Shown: positions 29,264-40,113 of the stretch, in pieces | How positions within the stretch are numbered: position 1 is the first letter of the stretch | How the letters are laid out: the number at the start of each line of letters is the position of its first letter | Source of the DNA: Janthinobacterium sp. CG3 | GTDB lineage: Bacteria > Pseudomonadota > Gammaproteobacteria > Burkholderiales > Burkholderiaceae_D | Length of the DNA: 64,000 nt | Reading direction: 5' to 3' | Assembly: GCF_000344615.1 (NCBI RefSeq) | Contig: NZ_KB467824.1 | Span: 3,745,451 to 3,809,450, forward strand | Made by a program: the position numbers and the translations under genes | Notes under the pieces: model-generated | What the model was told of the DNA's origin: nothing | The model's database searches: none | The model's input: the letters and a program-made list of their open reading frames with translations, nothing else

Positions 29264-30019
29264 ATGATGCTATTGATTGACGCGGGTAACACCAGAATAA
29301 AATGGGCGCTGGCCGAGCCGGGCGCCGCCCTGGGCGCCTGGCTGGCCTGGGGCGCGGTACCGCACGCCGGCCTGGCCGGCTTGCCGCAGGCGTGGCGCGC
29401 GGCGCTGGCCGGGCGGCCGCTGCGCGGCGCGCTGCTGGCCAACGTCGCCGGCGCCGCGCTGCGCGCCGGCCTGGAACGGGCGTTGCCGGCGGAACTGGCG
29501 CCGCACGCGGCGCGCTGGTTCGCCTCCGTGCCGCAACTGGCCGGCCTGCGCAACGGCTACCGCAACCCGGCCCAACTGGGCTGCGACCGCTTCGCCGCCG
29601 CCATCGGCGCGCGCGCGCTGGCGCCCGGCCGGGCCATCATCGTCGCCAATTGCGGCACCGCCACCACCATCGACGCGATCACGGCCGACGGCCGCTTCCT
29701 CGGCGGCATGATCCTGCCGGGGCTGGGGTTGATGGCCAGCGCGCTGGCGCGCCATACCGCGCAACTGCCGCACATCGGCCAGGACGTCGCGCTGCCGGCC
29801 GGTTTCGCCGACAATACCGACGACGCCATCCTGAGCGGCTGCCTGGCCGCGCAGGCCGGCGCCATCGAGCGCGCCTTCGCCGCCCACGGCGCCGCGGCAT
29901 GCCTGATCTCGGGCGGCGCCGCGCCGTTCATCGCGCCCAGCCTGTCGCTGCCGTACCGCTTCGTCGAGAACATCGTCTTGATTGGCCTGCAGGCCGCCGC
30001 CGAGGACGCGTCGTGGTGA
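29264..30019 (+). CDS. coaX: Type III pantothenate kinase
   Basis: A 251-aa protein of the ASKHA fold, catalysing the first step of coenzyme A synthesis. N-terminal phosphate loop LLIDAGNTRIKWAL; central NPAQLGCDRFAAAIGARAL; second phosphate motif NCGTATTIDAIT; C-terminal LISGGAAPFIAPSL. The length is typical. The start is the first of two ATGs (29264 or 29267). The pairing birA-coaX is common in betaproteobacteria and links two cofactor genes. Its TGA overlaps the GTG of the next SPOR gene. Confidence 0.95.
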   Translation: MMLLIDAGNTRIKWALAEPGAALGAWLAWGAVPHAGLAGLPQAWRAALAGRPLRGALLANVAGAALRAGLERALPAELAPHAARWFASVPQLAGLRNGYRNPAQLGCDRFAAAIGARALAPGRAIIVANCGTATTIDAITADGRFLGGMILPGLGLMASALARHTAQLPHIGQDVALPAGFADNTDDAILSGCLAAQAGAIERAFAAHGAAACLISGGAAPFIAPSLSLPYRFVENIVLIGLQAAAEDASW

Positions 30020-30702
30020 AATGGCTCTTTTGGCTGCTATTGGCCGTGAACGCCGGGCTGTTCGCGCTGGGGCGCGGCTACCTCGGCAGCTTCCACGCCG
30101 ACGCGCACGAACCCGAGCGTCTGGCCAGGCAGCTCAACAGCGACAAAATCAGCCTGCTGCCGGCGGCGACCGCGACGGCCGCCGCTACCGCTACCGCCGG
30201 CGCCTCCGCCGCCAAGCCGGCGCCGAAGCCGCTCGAAGTGTTCGTCTGCACCGAGGTCGGCAATTTCGCGCCGGCCGACGCGCGCCGTTTCGAGAGCGCC
30301 CTCGAAGCGCTGGAACTGGGCGAGCGGCAGTCGCGCCGCAACGTGCCCGGCCAGGATATCTCCAGCTACATCGTGTATATTCCGCCGCAAGCCAACAAGG
30401 AGGCGGCCGACAAGAAAGCCAACGAACTCAAGCAATTGGGCGTGAACAATTTCTTCATCATGTCGGACAGCACCACGATGCGCTGGGCGATTTCGCTGGG
30501 CGTGTTCAAGCAGGAAACGGGCGCGCAAACGCTGCTGGCCAGCCTCGTCAAACAGGGCGTGCACAGCGCCCGCGTCGGCCCGCGCTACAGCAACGGCAAA
30601 CTGCAGGCCTTCCAATTCCGCGACCTGGACCGGGCCACGCGCAGCCGCGTGGAGCAAATCCGGGCCAAGTTCCCCGAGCAGGAAATGCGCAGCTGCCGCT
30701 AG
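30016..30702 (+). CDS. SPOR-domain protein after coaX
   Basis: A 228-aa protein starting with GTG that overlaps the coaX stop (a second GTG lies three bases earlier). An N-terminal membrane helix (WLFWLLLAVNAGLFALG), an Ala/Thr-rich spacer (~50-70), a conserved-looking region with one Cys (VFVCTEVGNF) and a SPOR-type C-terminal half (~110-200: SYIVYIPPQANKEAADKKAN, SLGVFKQETGA) are visible. It is likely a periplasm-facing peptidoglycan-binding protein in the inner membrane. It ends the argS-led gene group. Function is not known beyond the domain. Confidence 0.75.
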   Translation: MKWLFWLLLAVNAGLFALGRGYLGSFHADAHEPERLARQLNSDKISLLPAATATAAATATAGASAAKPAPKPLEVFVCTEVGNFAPADARRFESALEALELGERQSRRNVPGQDISSYIVYIPPQANKEAADKKANELKQLGVNNFFIMSDSTTMRWAISLGVFKQETGAQTLLASLVKQGVHSARVGPRYSNGKLQAFQFRDLDRATRSRVEQIRAKFPEQEMRSCR

Positions 30703-30714
30703 GCTGGAAGCGAA

Positions 30715-30788
30715 ACCGGGGGCAGACGAGGACGCCGAGTCCACGATTTCCGGGAAATATTTCCTGGAAATCGTGGTCTGTCCCCGGT
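30715..30788. repeat. Palindromic interspersed repeat, copy A
   Basis: Starts ACCGGGGGCAGAC and ends GTCTGTCCCCGGT, with an inner 36-bp palindrome (30741-30776, arms CCACGATTTCCGGGAAAT and ATTTCCTGGAAATCGTGG, one mismatch). The same sequence forms a 60-bp palindrome at 42849-42908. It sits between the convergent SPOR and rlpA genes and could also act as a bidirectional terminator. Confidence 0.8.
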
Positions 30789-30789
30789 G

Positions 30790-31836
30790 TTAGCGCTGCA
30801 CGACGATCGGCTTTACGCCAAAGGCGCCCAGCAGCGCTTCCGCGGCCTGGACCGCGGCCTGGCGGCTGGGAAACGGACCGCCGTACAGGCGATGCACCGT
30901 ACCCGACTGCACCACGTCGAGCGTGCCCAAGGTGGCGGTGTAGGGTAGCAGGCGCAACCGCGCCGCTTCGGCGTTCTCGAGCCGTCCGAACGCCCCCATC
31001 TGTAAATAAAAACCGCCTTTCGCGGCGGCCGGCGCGGCCGCCTCAACCGCCGCCGCCGCGACCGGCAGCAGCGACTGGGTCGCTTCCGGCATCGCCACCG
31101 CCTCGGTCGACACCTCCTCCTCGGCCGCCAGTACCGCCGCCGACGGCGCCGGCGCGGCGGCGGCTTGCTTGCCGGCGGCGCGGATGCGTTCGATTTCGTC
31201 CGGCAGCAGCAGGTCGATCTGCAATTCGTGGCTGCCTTTGCTCAGCAGGCCAAGTTTCAGCGCCGCCGTGTAGGAGACGTCGATGACGCGGCTGGAATGG
31301 AAGGGGCCGCGGTCGTTGATGCGCACCACCACTTGCTTGCCGCTGCCGGCGCTGGTCAGTCGCACGTACGACGGAATCGGCAGCGTCGGATGCGCCGCCG
31401 TCATCTTGTACATGTCGTACAGTTCGCCCGACGAGGTGCGCTGGCCGTGGAATTTCTTACCGTACCAACTGCCGGTGCCGCGCTGGCTGAACGGCCGGTT
31501 GCCGGCGACCGGCGTGTAGGTCTTGCCGAACACCACGTACGGCCGGTTCGCCCGCGGCAGCGGCGGCTCGACCCGCGCCTCGGCGTCCGGCGTGTCGGCC
31601 AGGTTGGGCGGCGGATTCTCGCCCGGGCCGTCGTCCTTGTAGTAGCCGCCGCGGCCGGAGCCGGCCGGCGGCAGCGCCGGCAGCGACGGCTCGGCGCGCG
31701 ACGACGGCGGCCTGGCGCCGGTCGCCGGCGTCGCCCCGCCCTGCCGCGGCGCGGTGCCGCAGCCGCCCAGCGCCAGCGCCAGCAGCGCCGCCAGCGCGGC
31801 GCCGGCGCGCGCCGGCGTCAACCGCCGACCCATCAT
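30790..31836 (-). CDS. rlpA: Septal ring lytic transglycosylase RlpA with SPOR domain
   Basis: A 348-aa lipoprotein: the signal peptide ends in the lipobox LGGC (~25-28), then a Pro-rich region, a double-psi beta-barrel (~115-210) with GSWYGKKFHGQRTSSGELYD and RINDRGPFHSSRVIDVS, a Pro/Ala/Glu linker and a C-terminal SPOR domain (GGFYLQMGAFGRLENA). The conserved Asp of RINDRGP and the His of FHGQ are the residues tied to lytic activity on glycan strands. Anchored in the outer membrane, it cuts septal peptidoglycan lacking stem peptides. The start is the first of two ATGs and overlaps the rodA stop, making it the last gene of the mre-mrd operon. Confidence 0.93.
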   Translation of the reverse strand: MMGRRLTPARAGAALAALLALALGGCGTAPRQGGATPATGARPPSSRAEPSLPALPPAGSGRGGYYKDDGPGENPPPNLADTPDAEARVEPPLPRANRPYVVFGKTYTPVAGNRPFSQRGTGSWYGKKFHGQRTSSGELYDMYKMTAAHPTLPIPSYVRLTSAGSGKQVVVRINDRGPFHSSRVIDVSYTAALKLGLLSKGSHELQIDLLLPDEIERIRAAGKQAAAAPAPSAAVLAAEEEVSTEAVAMPEATQSLLPVAAAAVEAAAPAAAKGGFYLQMGAFGRLENAEAARLRLLPYTATLGTLDVVQSGTVHRLYGGPFPSRQAAVQAAEALLGAFGVKPIVVQR

Positions 31837-32945
31837 GTCTGCACCAATTTACGGTGGCGTTGTATGCTCATTAGTATCCCTGCGTTAAGTCCCAGCGTCA
31901 TCATGGCGGTGCCGCCGTAGCTCATGAACGGTAGCGGCACGCCGACCACCGGCAGGATGCCGCTGACCATGCCCATGTTGACGAAGGCGTAAGTAAAATA
32001 GACCATCGTGACGGCGCCGGCCAGCAGGCGCGAGAACACGTTGGCCGCGTTGGCCGCGATCATCAGGCCGCGCCCGATCAGCAGCAGGTACAGCAGCATC
32101 AGCAGCAGGTTGCCGGCCAGGCCGAACTCTTCCGAGTAAACCGCGAAAATGAAGTCGGTGGTGCGCTCCGGAATGAATTCCAGATGCGCCTGGGTGCCGT
32201 TGGTCCAGCCCTTGCCGGTCAGGCCGCCCGAACCGATGGCGATGACCGACTGGATGATGTGGAAGCCGCTGCCCAGCGGGTCCTGCAGCGGGTCGATGAA
32301 GGTCATCACGCGCTGGCGCTGGAAGTCGTGCAGGTTCGACCACACCAGCGGCAGGCTGGCCAGGAAGGCCAGCGCCATGCCGATCAGCATTTTCCACGAC
32401 AGGCCGGCCAGGAAGATCACGTAGAAGCCGGCCGCGCCGACCAGCATCGCCGTGCCCAGGTCGGGCTGCCTGGCGATCAGGCCGATCGGCACCGCCAGCA
32501 GCACGCCGGCGATCAGGAAGGATTGCCAGCGCAGCGCCCCGGCGTTGTGCTGGAAATACCAGGCCAGCATCATCGGCATGGCGATTTTCATGAATTCGGA
32601 CGGCTGGATGTCGATGCCGACGTGCAGCCAGCGGCGCGCGCCCAGCTTGATCGTGCCGAACAGCGCCACCGCCACCAGCAGCGCCACCGCCACCACGTAC
32701 ACCGGCAGCGCGACGCGCATCATCAGTTGCGGGCTGAGGTTGGCGACCAGCCACATCATCGCGAAACACATGCCGATGTTGCGGAACTGGTCTTCCATTT
32801 TGCCCGGAATGCCGATGCCGGCCGAGTACATCGCCACCAGGCCGGTACACATCAGCAACATCAGGATCAAGGTCAGCGACGGGTCGAACACCGCCAGATA
32901 GGGCCGCACCCGGCGCCACAGGGAGCGCCTCTCGTTCATACGCAT
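31833..32945 (-). CDS. rodA: Rod-shape peptidoglycan glycosyltransferase RodA
   Basis: A 370-aa SEDS-family membrane protein with about ten membrane helices that polymerises lipid II for lateral wall growth together with PBP2. Visible SEDS features include the arginine-rich GARRWLHVG, PSEFMKIAMPM, ARQPDLGTA and the C-terminal GVPLPFMSYGGTAMM. The catalytic Asp region lies in the large periplasmic loop. The Met at 32939 is an alternative start. It lies 11 bp after mrdA and overlaps rlpA by four bases, so translation is coupled. Confidence 0.96.
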   Translation of the reverse strand: MRMNERRSLWRRVRPYLAVFDPSLTLILMLLMCTGLVAMYSAGIGIPGKMEDQFRNIGMCFAMMWLVANLSPQLMMRVALPVYVVAVALLVAVALFGTIKLGARRWLHVGIDIQPSEFMKIAMPMMLAWYFQHNAGALRWQSFLIAGVLLAVPIGLIARQPDLGTAMLVGAAGFYVIFLAGLSWKMLIGMALAFLASLPLVWSNLHDFQRQRVMTFIDPLQDPLGSGFHIIQSVIAIGSGGLTGKGWTNGTQAHLEFIPERTTDFIFAVYSEEFGLAGNLLLMLLYLLLIGRGLMIAANAANVFSRLLAGAVTMVYFTYAFVNMGMVSGILPVVGVPLPFMSYGGTAMMTLGLNAGILMSIQRHRKLVQT

Positions 32946-32956
32946 GCAGCGTTTCC

Positions 32957-35056
32957 TTATGGTTTGTTAGCGGGCCGGGCCGGCGCCGGCTGCGGCGCCG
33001 GCGCCGGCGTCGTCGGCGCGGCCGGCGGTTTCGGCGCGGGCGCCGGCACGCCCGGCGTCAGCGTCGGGCGGATCGGCGCCGCGGCGGGCGCCGGCGCCGG
33101 CCGCGCTTCGGCGTTGGCGGCCTGCTCGTCCTCGATCGCTTCGACCGCCTGCAGCGCCTCGGCGTCCTCTTTCGGCACCTTGGTGGTGTCCCTCTCGTCC
33201 GAGCGCTTGCCCAGCAGATAGAAGTCGAGCGCCTTGCGGGCGATCGGCACCGCCGTGGTGGCGCCGAAGCCGCCGTTTTCCACCACGATGGCCAGCGCGA
33301 TGCGCGGCTTGTCGGCCGGCGCGAAGGCGGTAAACAGCGCGTTGTCGCGCAGCCGCTCGGCGATCAGCTTGGCGTTGTACTTCTCGTTTTTCTTGATCGC
33401 GATCACCTGCGCGGTGCCGGTCTTGCCGCCCACCGTGTAGAGCGCGCCGAGGAAGGGTTTCACGGCGGTGCCGCCGGCCTCGCTGGTGACGCCGACCATG
33501 GCGCGCTTGATGGTGTCGATGTTGTCCTGCTTGAGCGGGATGCGGTAGCTTTCCTTGGCCACCGTCAGGGTGCGCGCGCGGGTGGCGCCGTCCTCGACGA
33601 TTTTCACCAGATGCGGCTTCATCACCACGCCGTCGTTGGCCAGGTTGGCCACCGCGTGGGCGATTTGCAGCGGCGTATAGGAATTGTAGCCGGAGCCGTT
33701 GCTCACCGAAATCGTGTCGCCCTGGAACCACTTCTGCTGCGCCACGGTCTTGAAGCGGCCGCGTTTCCACGCCGTCGACGGCAACACGCCGACGCGCTCG
33801 TTCTCCAGGTCGATGCCGGTCGGCTGGCCGAAGCCGAACGGTTTCATGAAGTCATGGATCAGGTCGATGCCCATGTCCTTGCCCAGCTGGTAGTAATAGG
33901 TGTTGCAGGAAACCACGATGGACTTGTGCATGTCGACGGTGCCGTGGCCGCCCACCTTGTCGTCGCGGAACTTATGGTCGCCCAGGTACATGAAGCCGGG
34001 GTCGGAAATCGCCTGGCTTGGGGTGCGCTTGCCCAGCTCCAGCGCGGCCAGCGCCATGAAGGGCTTGAAGGTCGAGCCGGGCGCGTAGGTGCCCGACAGC
34101 GGCCGGTTCACCATCGGCCGGTCGAGCGAGGTGTTGAGTTCGTTCCAGCTCTGCTGGTCGATGCCGTCGACGAACAGGTTCGGGTCGTAGCCGGGCCGCG
34201 ACACGTAGGCCAGGATGTCGCCGGTGGACGGCTCGATCGCCACCATCGCGCCGCGCCACTCGCCGAAGGCCTCCTCGACCACTTTTTGCAGCTCGATGTC
34301 GATCGACAGGATCAGGTTGTTGCCCGGCACCGCCGCCTTGCGCGACAGCGTGCGCATGGCGCGCCCGCGCGCCGACACCTCGACCTCCTCGTAGCCGGTG
34401 GTGCCGTGCAACTGCTTCTCGTAGCTTTTCTCCAGGCCCTCCTTGCCGATGTAGTCGGTGCCGCGGTAGTTGGCGGCGTCGTCGGACTCCTCCATCGCCT
34501 TCGCCTCGCCGCGGTTGATGCGGCCGATGAAGCCGACCACGTGCGAGGCCACCTCGCCCAGCGGATACTGGCGGAACAGGCGCGCCTGCACCTCGACGCC
34601 GGGGAAGCGGAAGCGCTGGGCGGTGAAGCGCGCCACCTCCTCGTCGCTCAGGCGGCTGCGCAGCGGCACGCTGGCGAAGTTCTTCGACTCCTCCAGCATC
34701 TTCTTGAAGCGGCGCCGGTCCTTGACCTCGATCGCCACCAGCTTGGCCAGGTCGTCGATCACCGCGTCCAGGCTGGCGGTCAGCTTGGACGGCGTGATCT
34801 CCAGCGTGTAGGCCGAGTAGTTGCGCGCCAGGATGACGCCGTTGCGGTCGAGGATCAGGCCGCGGTTGGGGACGATCGGCACCAGCGCGATGCGGTTGTC
34901 CTCGGCCTGGGCGGCGAAGTCGTTGTGCTTGATCACCTGCAACCAGATGAAGCGCGCCAGCAGGCAGCAAAAGCAAATGAACACCAGCGCCACCAGCGCG
35001 GTCAGGCGCAGGCGGAAGAAATGCAGCTCGCGTTCGGTGTTCTTAATCTCGGTCAT
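32957..35056 (-). CDS. mrdA: Penicillin-binding protein 2
   Basis: A 699-aa class B PBP, the transpeptidase of the rod complex. One N-terminal membrane helix (ALVALVFICFCCLLARFIWL), a pedestal domain (~60-230), then the transpeptidase: SxxK motif GSTFKPF with nucleophile Ser ~328, SCN as the SxN motif (VVSCNTYYYQ) and KTGT (GGKTGTAQV). The tail after ~610 is an unusually long Pro/Ala-rich region (APAPKPPAAPTTPAPAPQ), longer than in E. coli PBP2, and probably disordered in the periplasm. It sits between mreD and rodA; the gap to mreD is 96 bp. Confidence 0.96.
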   Translation of the reverse strand: MTEIKNTERELHFFRLRLTALVALVFICFCCLLARFIWLQVIKHNDFAAQAEDNRIALVPIVPNRGLILDRNGVILARNYSAYTLEITPSKLTASLDAVIDDLAKLVAIEVKDRRRFKKMLEESKNFASVPLRSRLSDEEVARFTAQRFRFPGVEVQARLFRQYPLGEVASHVVGFIGRINRGEAKAMEESDDAANYRGTDYIGKEGLEKSYEKQLHGTTGYEEVEVSARGRAMRTLSRKAAVPGNNLILSIDIELQKVVEEAFGEWRGAMVAIEPSTGDILAYVSRPGYDPNLFVDGIDQQSWNELNTSLDRPMVNRPLSGTYAPGSTFKPFMALAALELGKRTPSQAISDPGFMYLGDHKFRDDKVGGHGTVDMHKSIVVSCNTYYYQLGKDMGIDLIHDFMKPFGFGQPTGIDLENERVGVLPSTAWKRGRFKTVAQQKWFQGDTISVSNGSGYNSYTPLQIAHAVANLANDGVVMKPHLVKIVEDGATRARTLTVAKESYRIPLKQDNIDTIKRAMVGVTSEAGGTAVKPFLGALYTVGGKTGTAQVIAIKKNEKYNAKLIAERLRDNALFTAFAPADKPRIALAIVVENGGFGATTAVPIARKALDFYLLGKRSDERDTTKVPKEDAEALQAVEAIEDEQAANAEARPAPAPAAAPIRPTLTPGVPAPAPKPPAAPTTPAPAPQPAPARPANKP

Positions 35057-35152
35057 CGGGTCTGCTCATGGGCATGTCGGGGCAAATCGGGGAGTGTCGG
35101 GGACGCCGCCAAGGCGGCGCGCAACGGCGCGGCGGGCCGGCCGCGCGCCGCC

Positions 35153-35665
35153 TCAGATGGGCCGGGTGTGGTCGCGGTCCACCGCGCGCCGCTGCGGCGC
35201 CAGCAGCATCCACGTGACCACCGGCCACAGCGCCACCGAGACCGGGCTTTCTATGAAATACGACCAGCCCGGCAGCATGCCGGTGCCCAGGAAGCGCACC
35301 AGCAGCTGGATCGACTGCGTCAGCAGCAGCAGCGGCAGCACGTGGAAGGCCTGGGTCATAACGGGAAACCAGAGTACCCGGCGGTGCATCATGATGGCGA
35401 AATACGACAGCAGCGTGTAGGCCAGCGCGTTCTCGCCGAGCCGGCTGGCGTTGTGCACGTCCATCAGCAGGCCCATGAAAAAGGCCATGCCGATGCCGAC
35501 CCGGCGCGGCTGGTGGATGCCCCAGAAGACCAGCACCAGCGCGACGAAGTCCGGCACGCCGATCAAGCCGCCCCAGGGCAGCAGGTTCAGCAAAAACGCG
35601 CACAACAGGCTGAAGCCGATGAAAATCGGACTCACCGGCAGCAGGATGTAATGGGGGCGGTTCAT
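35153..35665 (-). CDS. mreD: Rod-shape protein MreD
   Basis: A 170-aa inner-membrane protein with five or six hydrophobic helices (LLPVSPIFIGFSLLCAFLLN; LVLVFWGIHQPRRVGIGMAF; LLLTQSIQLLVRFLG). It has the conserved MreD loop FFMGLLMDVHNASRLGENAL. The ATG overlaps the mreC stop (ATGA). MreD works with MreC to link the MreB filament to PBP2/RodA. The length is normal. Confidence 0.94.
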   Translation of the reverse strand: MNRPHYILLPVSPIFIGFSLLCAFLLNLLPWGGLIGVPDFVALVLVFWGIHQPRRVGIGMAFFMGLLMDVHNASRLGENALAYTLLSYFAIMMHRRVLWFPVMTQAFHVLPLLLLTQSIQLLVRFLGTGMLPGWSYFIESPVSVALWPVVTWMLLAPQRRAVDRDHTRPI

Positions 35666-36711
35666 CGGCTTTCCTCCTTCGGCTTGGCGGCGGCGGCGCC
35701 CGGGACGGTGGCCGGCGCGGCCGGCCTGGCGGCGGGCGCGGCGCCCGCCTTGGCGGCGTCTTTGGCCGGCGCGGCGGCGGCGGCGGGCGTTGGCGCCGCC
35801 GGCGCATCCTTGATCGGCGCCATCTTGCCGTGCTTCTTGCTGGTTTTCAACTCTTCCTCGGGCGGGCGCGGCGCGATGTTCGGCGTCGACATCAGCACCA
35901 GCAACTGGGTGTTGCGGGCGATGCCGGCCAGCGGCTGGCACACCACGCGGCCGAAGACGCCGTTGGCGTTGTTCTCGACGAGCATCACGCGCGCCACCGC
36001 CAGCCCGGCCGGATAGACCCCGTCCAGGCCCGACGTGACGACGATGTCGCCGACCACGATGTCGGCGTTGGTGGTGGTGTAGCGCAGCTCCAGCTGGCCC
36101 GACTGGCCGCCGCCGTAGGCCACCGAGCGCAGGCCGCTGCGCAAAATCTGCACCGGGATCGCCTGCGCCTTGTCGGTCAGCAAGGTCACCTCGGCGGTGA
36201 ACGGGAACACCCGCGTCACCTGGCCGACCACGCCCAGGTTGTCGATCACCGGGAAGCCCAACTCGACGCCCTGCTGGCTGCCGCGGTCGAGCACGATCTT
36301 GCGCGAGTACATGTCGCGCGCGTCGTACAGGATCTCGGCCATCATCGACTTCACCGGCACGTGCTCGCGCGCCTCCATCAGCCTGCGCAAATGGTTGTTC
36401 TCGATGATATTCAACTGGGCTTGCTGCATGGTCTGGGCGGCAACGATCTGCTGGCGCTTCAGCTCGCGCACCTCGGTCTCCAGCGCCGACAGCGAGGAGA
36501 AGTAGTTGCCGACGCCGTAAGCCAGGTTGCGCGGCGCCAGCGCCGCCATCTGCGCCGGGTACAGCAGCGTGCCCACGCTCTGGCGCAGCGCGTTCAGGGC
36601 GAACTTCTGCGAATCGGCCAGCAACAGGCCGATCGAGATGCAGGCGAACACCATCATCTTGACCCTGGCGGAGGCACCTTGTTTGAACAGGGGCGGAGGG
36701 CTGTATTCCAT
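35662..36711 (-). CDS. mreC: Rod-shape protein MreC
   Basis: A 349-aa bitopic protein. The ATG at 36711 (MEYSPPPLFKQG) is preceded by TTGGAAG and is preferred to a TTG nine bases earlier. There is one membrane helix (~18-36), a coiled coil (~65-110, LETEVRELKRQQIVAAQTMQ) and a paired beta-barrel domain (~115-270, VLDRGSQQGVELGFPVI; DIVVTSGLDGVYPAGL). The tail from ~275 is Ala/Pro/Lys-rich and long, like the tails of PBP2 and the SPOR proteins here. It acts as the periplasmic scaffold that activates PBP2. Confidence 0.94.
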   Translation of the reverse strand: MEYSPPPLFKQGASARVKMMVFACISIGLLLADSQKFALNALRQSVGTLLYPAQMAALAPRNLAYGVGNYFSSLSALETEVRELKRQQIVAAQTMQQAQLNIIENNHLRRLMEAREHVPVKSMMAEILYDARDMYSRKIVLDRGSQQGVELGFPVIDNLGVVGQVTRVFPFTAEVTLLTDKAQAIPVQILRSGLRSVAYGGGQSGQLELRYTTTNADIVVGDIVVTSGLDGVYPAGLAVARVMLVENNANGVFGRVVCQPLAGIARNTQLLVLMSTPNIAPRPPEEELKTSKKHGKMAPIKDAPAAPTPAAAAAPAKDAAKAGAAPAARPAAPATVPGAAAAKPKEESR

Positions 36712-36792
36712 GACTTCCAATAATCCGGCGCAAAGACGCCAACGAGACGACTCTCGACCAACAAATCAGCCAAAAAAGTCAGCCAAAACTGC

Positions 36793-36823
36793 GATGGGCC
36801 GGAACGCTGTGTTCCGGCCCATC
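36793..36823 (-). terminator. Hairpin between mreB and mreC
   Basis: GATGGGCCGGAAC and GTTCCGGCCCATC form a perfect 13-bp stem with a 5-base loop, 8 bp after the mreB stop on the minus strand. The following GCAGTTTTGG is only moderately U-rich. It probably causes partial termination, giving more MreB than MreC/MreD. Confidence 0.75.
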
Positions 36824-36830
36824 GTGTCGA

Positions 36831-38191
<1,361 letters not shown>

Positions 38192-38494
38192 ATGTCCCTG
38201 ACCCTATCCGACGTAAAACGCATCGCCCACCTGGCGCAACTTGAAATGGGCGACGAGCAGGCCGCCACCGCGCTGGGCCAACTGAACGGTATTTTCGCGT
38301 TGGCCGAGCAAATGCAGGCGGTCGACACCACCGGCGTGGCGCCGTTGAGCCACCCGCTGGCGGCGCACATGGACAATATCGCGCTGCGCCTGCGCGAGGA
38401 CGTCGCCAACGAGCCGAACCGCCGCGACGACTACCAGGCGCTCGCGCCGAAGACCGAGGACGGCTTGTACCTGGTGCCGCAGGTGATCGAGTAA
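38192..38494 (+). CDS. gatC: Asp-tRNA(Asn)/Glu-tRNA(Gln) amidotransferase subunit C
   Basis: A 100-aa subunit: [19 protein letters not shown] at the start and the conserved [14 protein letters not shown] middle with LREDVAN. It wraps between GatA and GatB and stabilises the transamidase that converts misacylated Glu-tRNA(Gln) or Asp-tRNA(Asn). It is first gene of gatCAB, with 78 bp to gatA. Confidence 0.95.
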   Translation: MSLTLSDVKRIAHLAQLEMGDEQAATALGQLNGIFALAEQMQAVDTTGVAPLSHPLAAHMDNIALRLREDVANEPNRRDDYQALAPKTEDGLYLVPQVIE

Positions 38495-38572
38495 ACGCCC
38501 GAGCAGCCGACCGCCAAGCACCCGGCGAACCGCGCGCGCCCCACCCCGCCGAACCGACTTGAATTGACCACC

Positions 38573-40057
38573 ATGCATACAAAAACCATCAAAGAGCTGT
38601 CGACGCTGCTGCACAGCAAGGCGATTTCCGCCACCGAACTGGCGACCCACTTCCTCGACCGCATCGACGGCAGCGCGCTGAACGCCTTCCTGCACGTCGA
38701 CCGCGCGCTCACGCTGGCGCAGGCCGCCGCCGCCGACGCCCGCCTGGCCGACGGCACCGCCACCGCGCTGACCGGCGTGCCGATCGCCCACAAGGACATC
38801 TTCGTCACGCGCGACTGGCGCTCGACGGCCGGCTCCAAAATGCTGGGCAACTACACCAGCCCCTTCAACGCCACCGTCGTCGAGAAATTCAACGCCGCCG
38901 GCATGGTCACCCTGGGCAAGCTCAACTGCGATGAATTCGCCATGGGCTCGGCCAACGAGAACTCGGCCTTCGGCGCCGTCAAGAACCCGTGGGACAGCAC
39001 GGCCGTGCCGGGCGGCTCCTCGGGCGGCTCGGCCGCCGCCATCGCCGCGCGCCTGGCGCCGGCCGCCACCGCCACCGACACCGGCGGCTCGATCCGCCAG
39101 CCGGCGGCGTTTTGCGGCGTCACCGGCATCAAGCCGACCTACGGACGGGTGTCGCGCTTCGGCATGATCGCCTTCGCCTCCTCGCTCGACCAGGGCGGGC
39201 CGATGGCCAAAACCGCCGAGGACTGCGCCCTGCTGCTGACGGCCATGGCCGGCTTCGACGAGCGCGACTCGACCAGCCTGACGCCGGAGCAAGGCGGCGT
39301 GGCGGAAGACTACGCGCGCGACCTGGGCCAATCGCTGGCCGGCCTGCGCATCGGCGTGCCGCGCGAATACTTCGGCGAAGGCCTGGCGTTTGACGTCGAG
39401 CAGGCCGTGCGCGCCGCGCTGGCGCAATACGTGGCGCTGGGCGCCACGCTGGTCGACATCTCGCTGCCGAACACCGCGCTGTCGATCCCGGCCTACTACA
39501 TCATCGCCCCGGCCGAGGCGTCGTCGAACCTGTCGCGCTTCGACGGCGTGCGCTACGGCCACCGCGCCGCCGAGTACAAGGACTTGCAGGACATGTACAA
39601 GAAGAGCCGCGCCGAGGGTTTCGGCGCGGAAGTGCAGCGCCGCATCATGGTCGGCACCTACGTGCTGTGCCACGGCTACTACGACGCCTACTACCTGAAG
39701 GCGCAAAAAATCCGCCGCCTGATCGCGCAAGACTTCGCCGCCGCGCTGAACGGCCCCGACGCGCCCTGCGACGTCATCATGGGACCGGTCGCGCCGAGCG
39801 TGGCCTGGGACCTGGGCGCCAAGACCGACGACCCGGTCGCCAACTACCTGGCCGACATTTACACGCTGTCGACCAGCCTGGCCGGCCTGCCCGGCATGTC
39901 GATTCCGTGCGGCTTCGGCCAGGGCGAGAAGAACGCCGCGCGCCCGGTCGGGCTGCAAATCATCGGCAACTACTTCGCCGAAGCCAAGCTGCTGAATATC
40001 GCCCACCAGTACCAGTTGGCCACCGACTGGCACCTGCGCGCGCCGGCCGGCGTTTAA
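38573..40057 (+). CDS. gatA: Asp-tRNA(Asn)/Glu-tRNA(Gln) amidotransferase subunit A
   Basis: A 494-aa amidase-signature enzyme that releases ammonia from glutamine for the transamidation. The Ser-cisSer-Lys triad lies in [12 protein letters not shown] (Lys), [11 protein letters not shown] (cis-Ser) and [13 protein letters not shown] (nucleophile Ser). The [16 protein letters not shown] motif is standard. The ATG at 38573 is preferred to a TTG nine bases earlier. Full length. It works with GatB, encoded 56 bp downstream. Confidence 0.96.
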   Translation: MHTKTIKELSTLLHSKAISATELATHFLDRIDGSALNAFLHVDRALTLAQAAAADARLADGTATALTGVPIAHKDIFVTRDWRSTAGSKMLGNYTSPFNATVVEKFNAAGMVTLGKLNCDEFAMGSANENSAFGAVKNPWDSTAVPGGSSGGSAAAIAARLAPAATATDTGGSIRQPAAFCGVTGIKPTYGRVSRFGMIAFASSLDQGGPMAKTAEDCALLLTAMAGFDERDSTSLTPEQGGVAEDYARDLGQSLAGLRIGVPREYFGEGLAFDVEQAVRAALAQYVALGATLVDISLPNTALSIPAYYIIAPAEASSNLSRFDGVRYGHRAAEYKDLQDMYKKSRAEGFGAEVQRRIMVGTYVLCHGYYDAYYLKAQKIRRLIAQDFAAALNGPDAPCDVIMGPVAPSVAWDLGAKTDDPVANYLADIYTLSTSLAGLPGMSIPCGFGQGEKNAARPVGLQIIGNYFAEAKLLNIAHQYQLATDWHLRAPAGV

Positions 40058-40113
40058 GCGATAACGCATCAACGAATTCGGCCCCCCGCGGGCCAACAGA
40101 AAGCGAGAACACT

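Noticed and set aside
33611..36016. 801-codon plus-strand frame opposite mrdA, mreD and mreC
   Set aside because: Spans three well-supported genes in antisense; composition is typical of a GC shadow.
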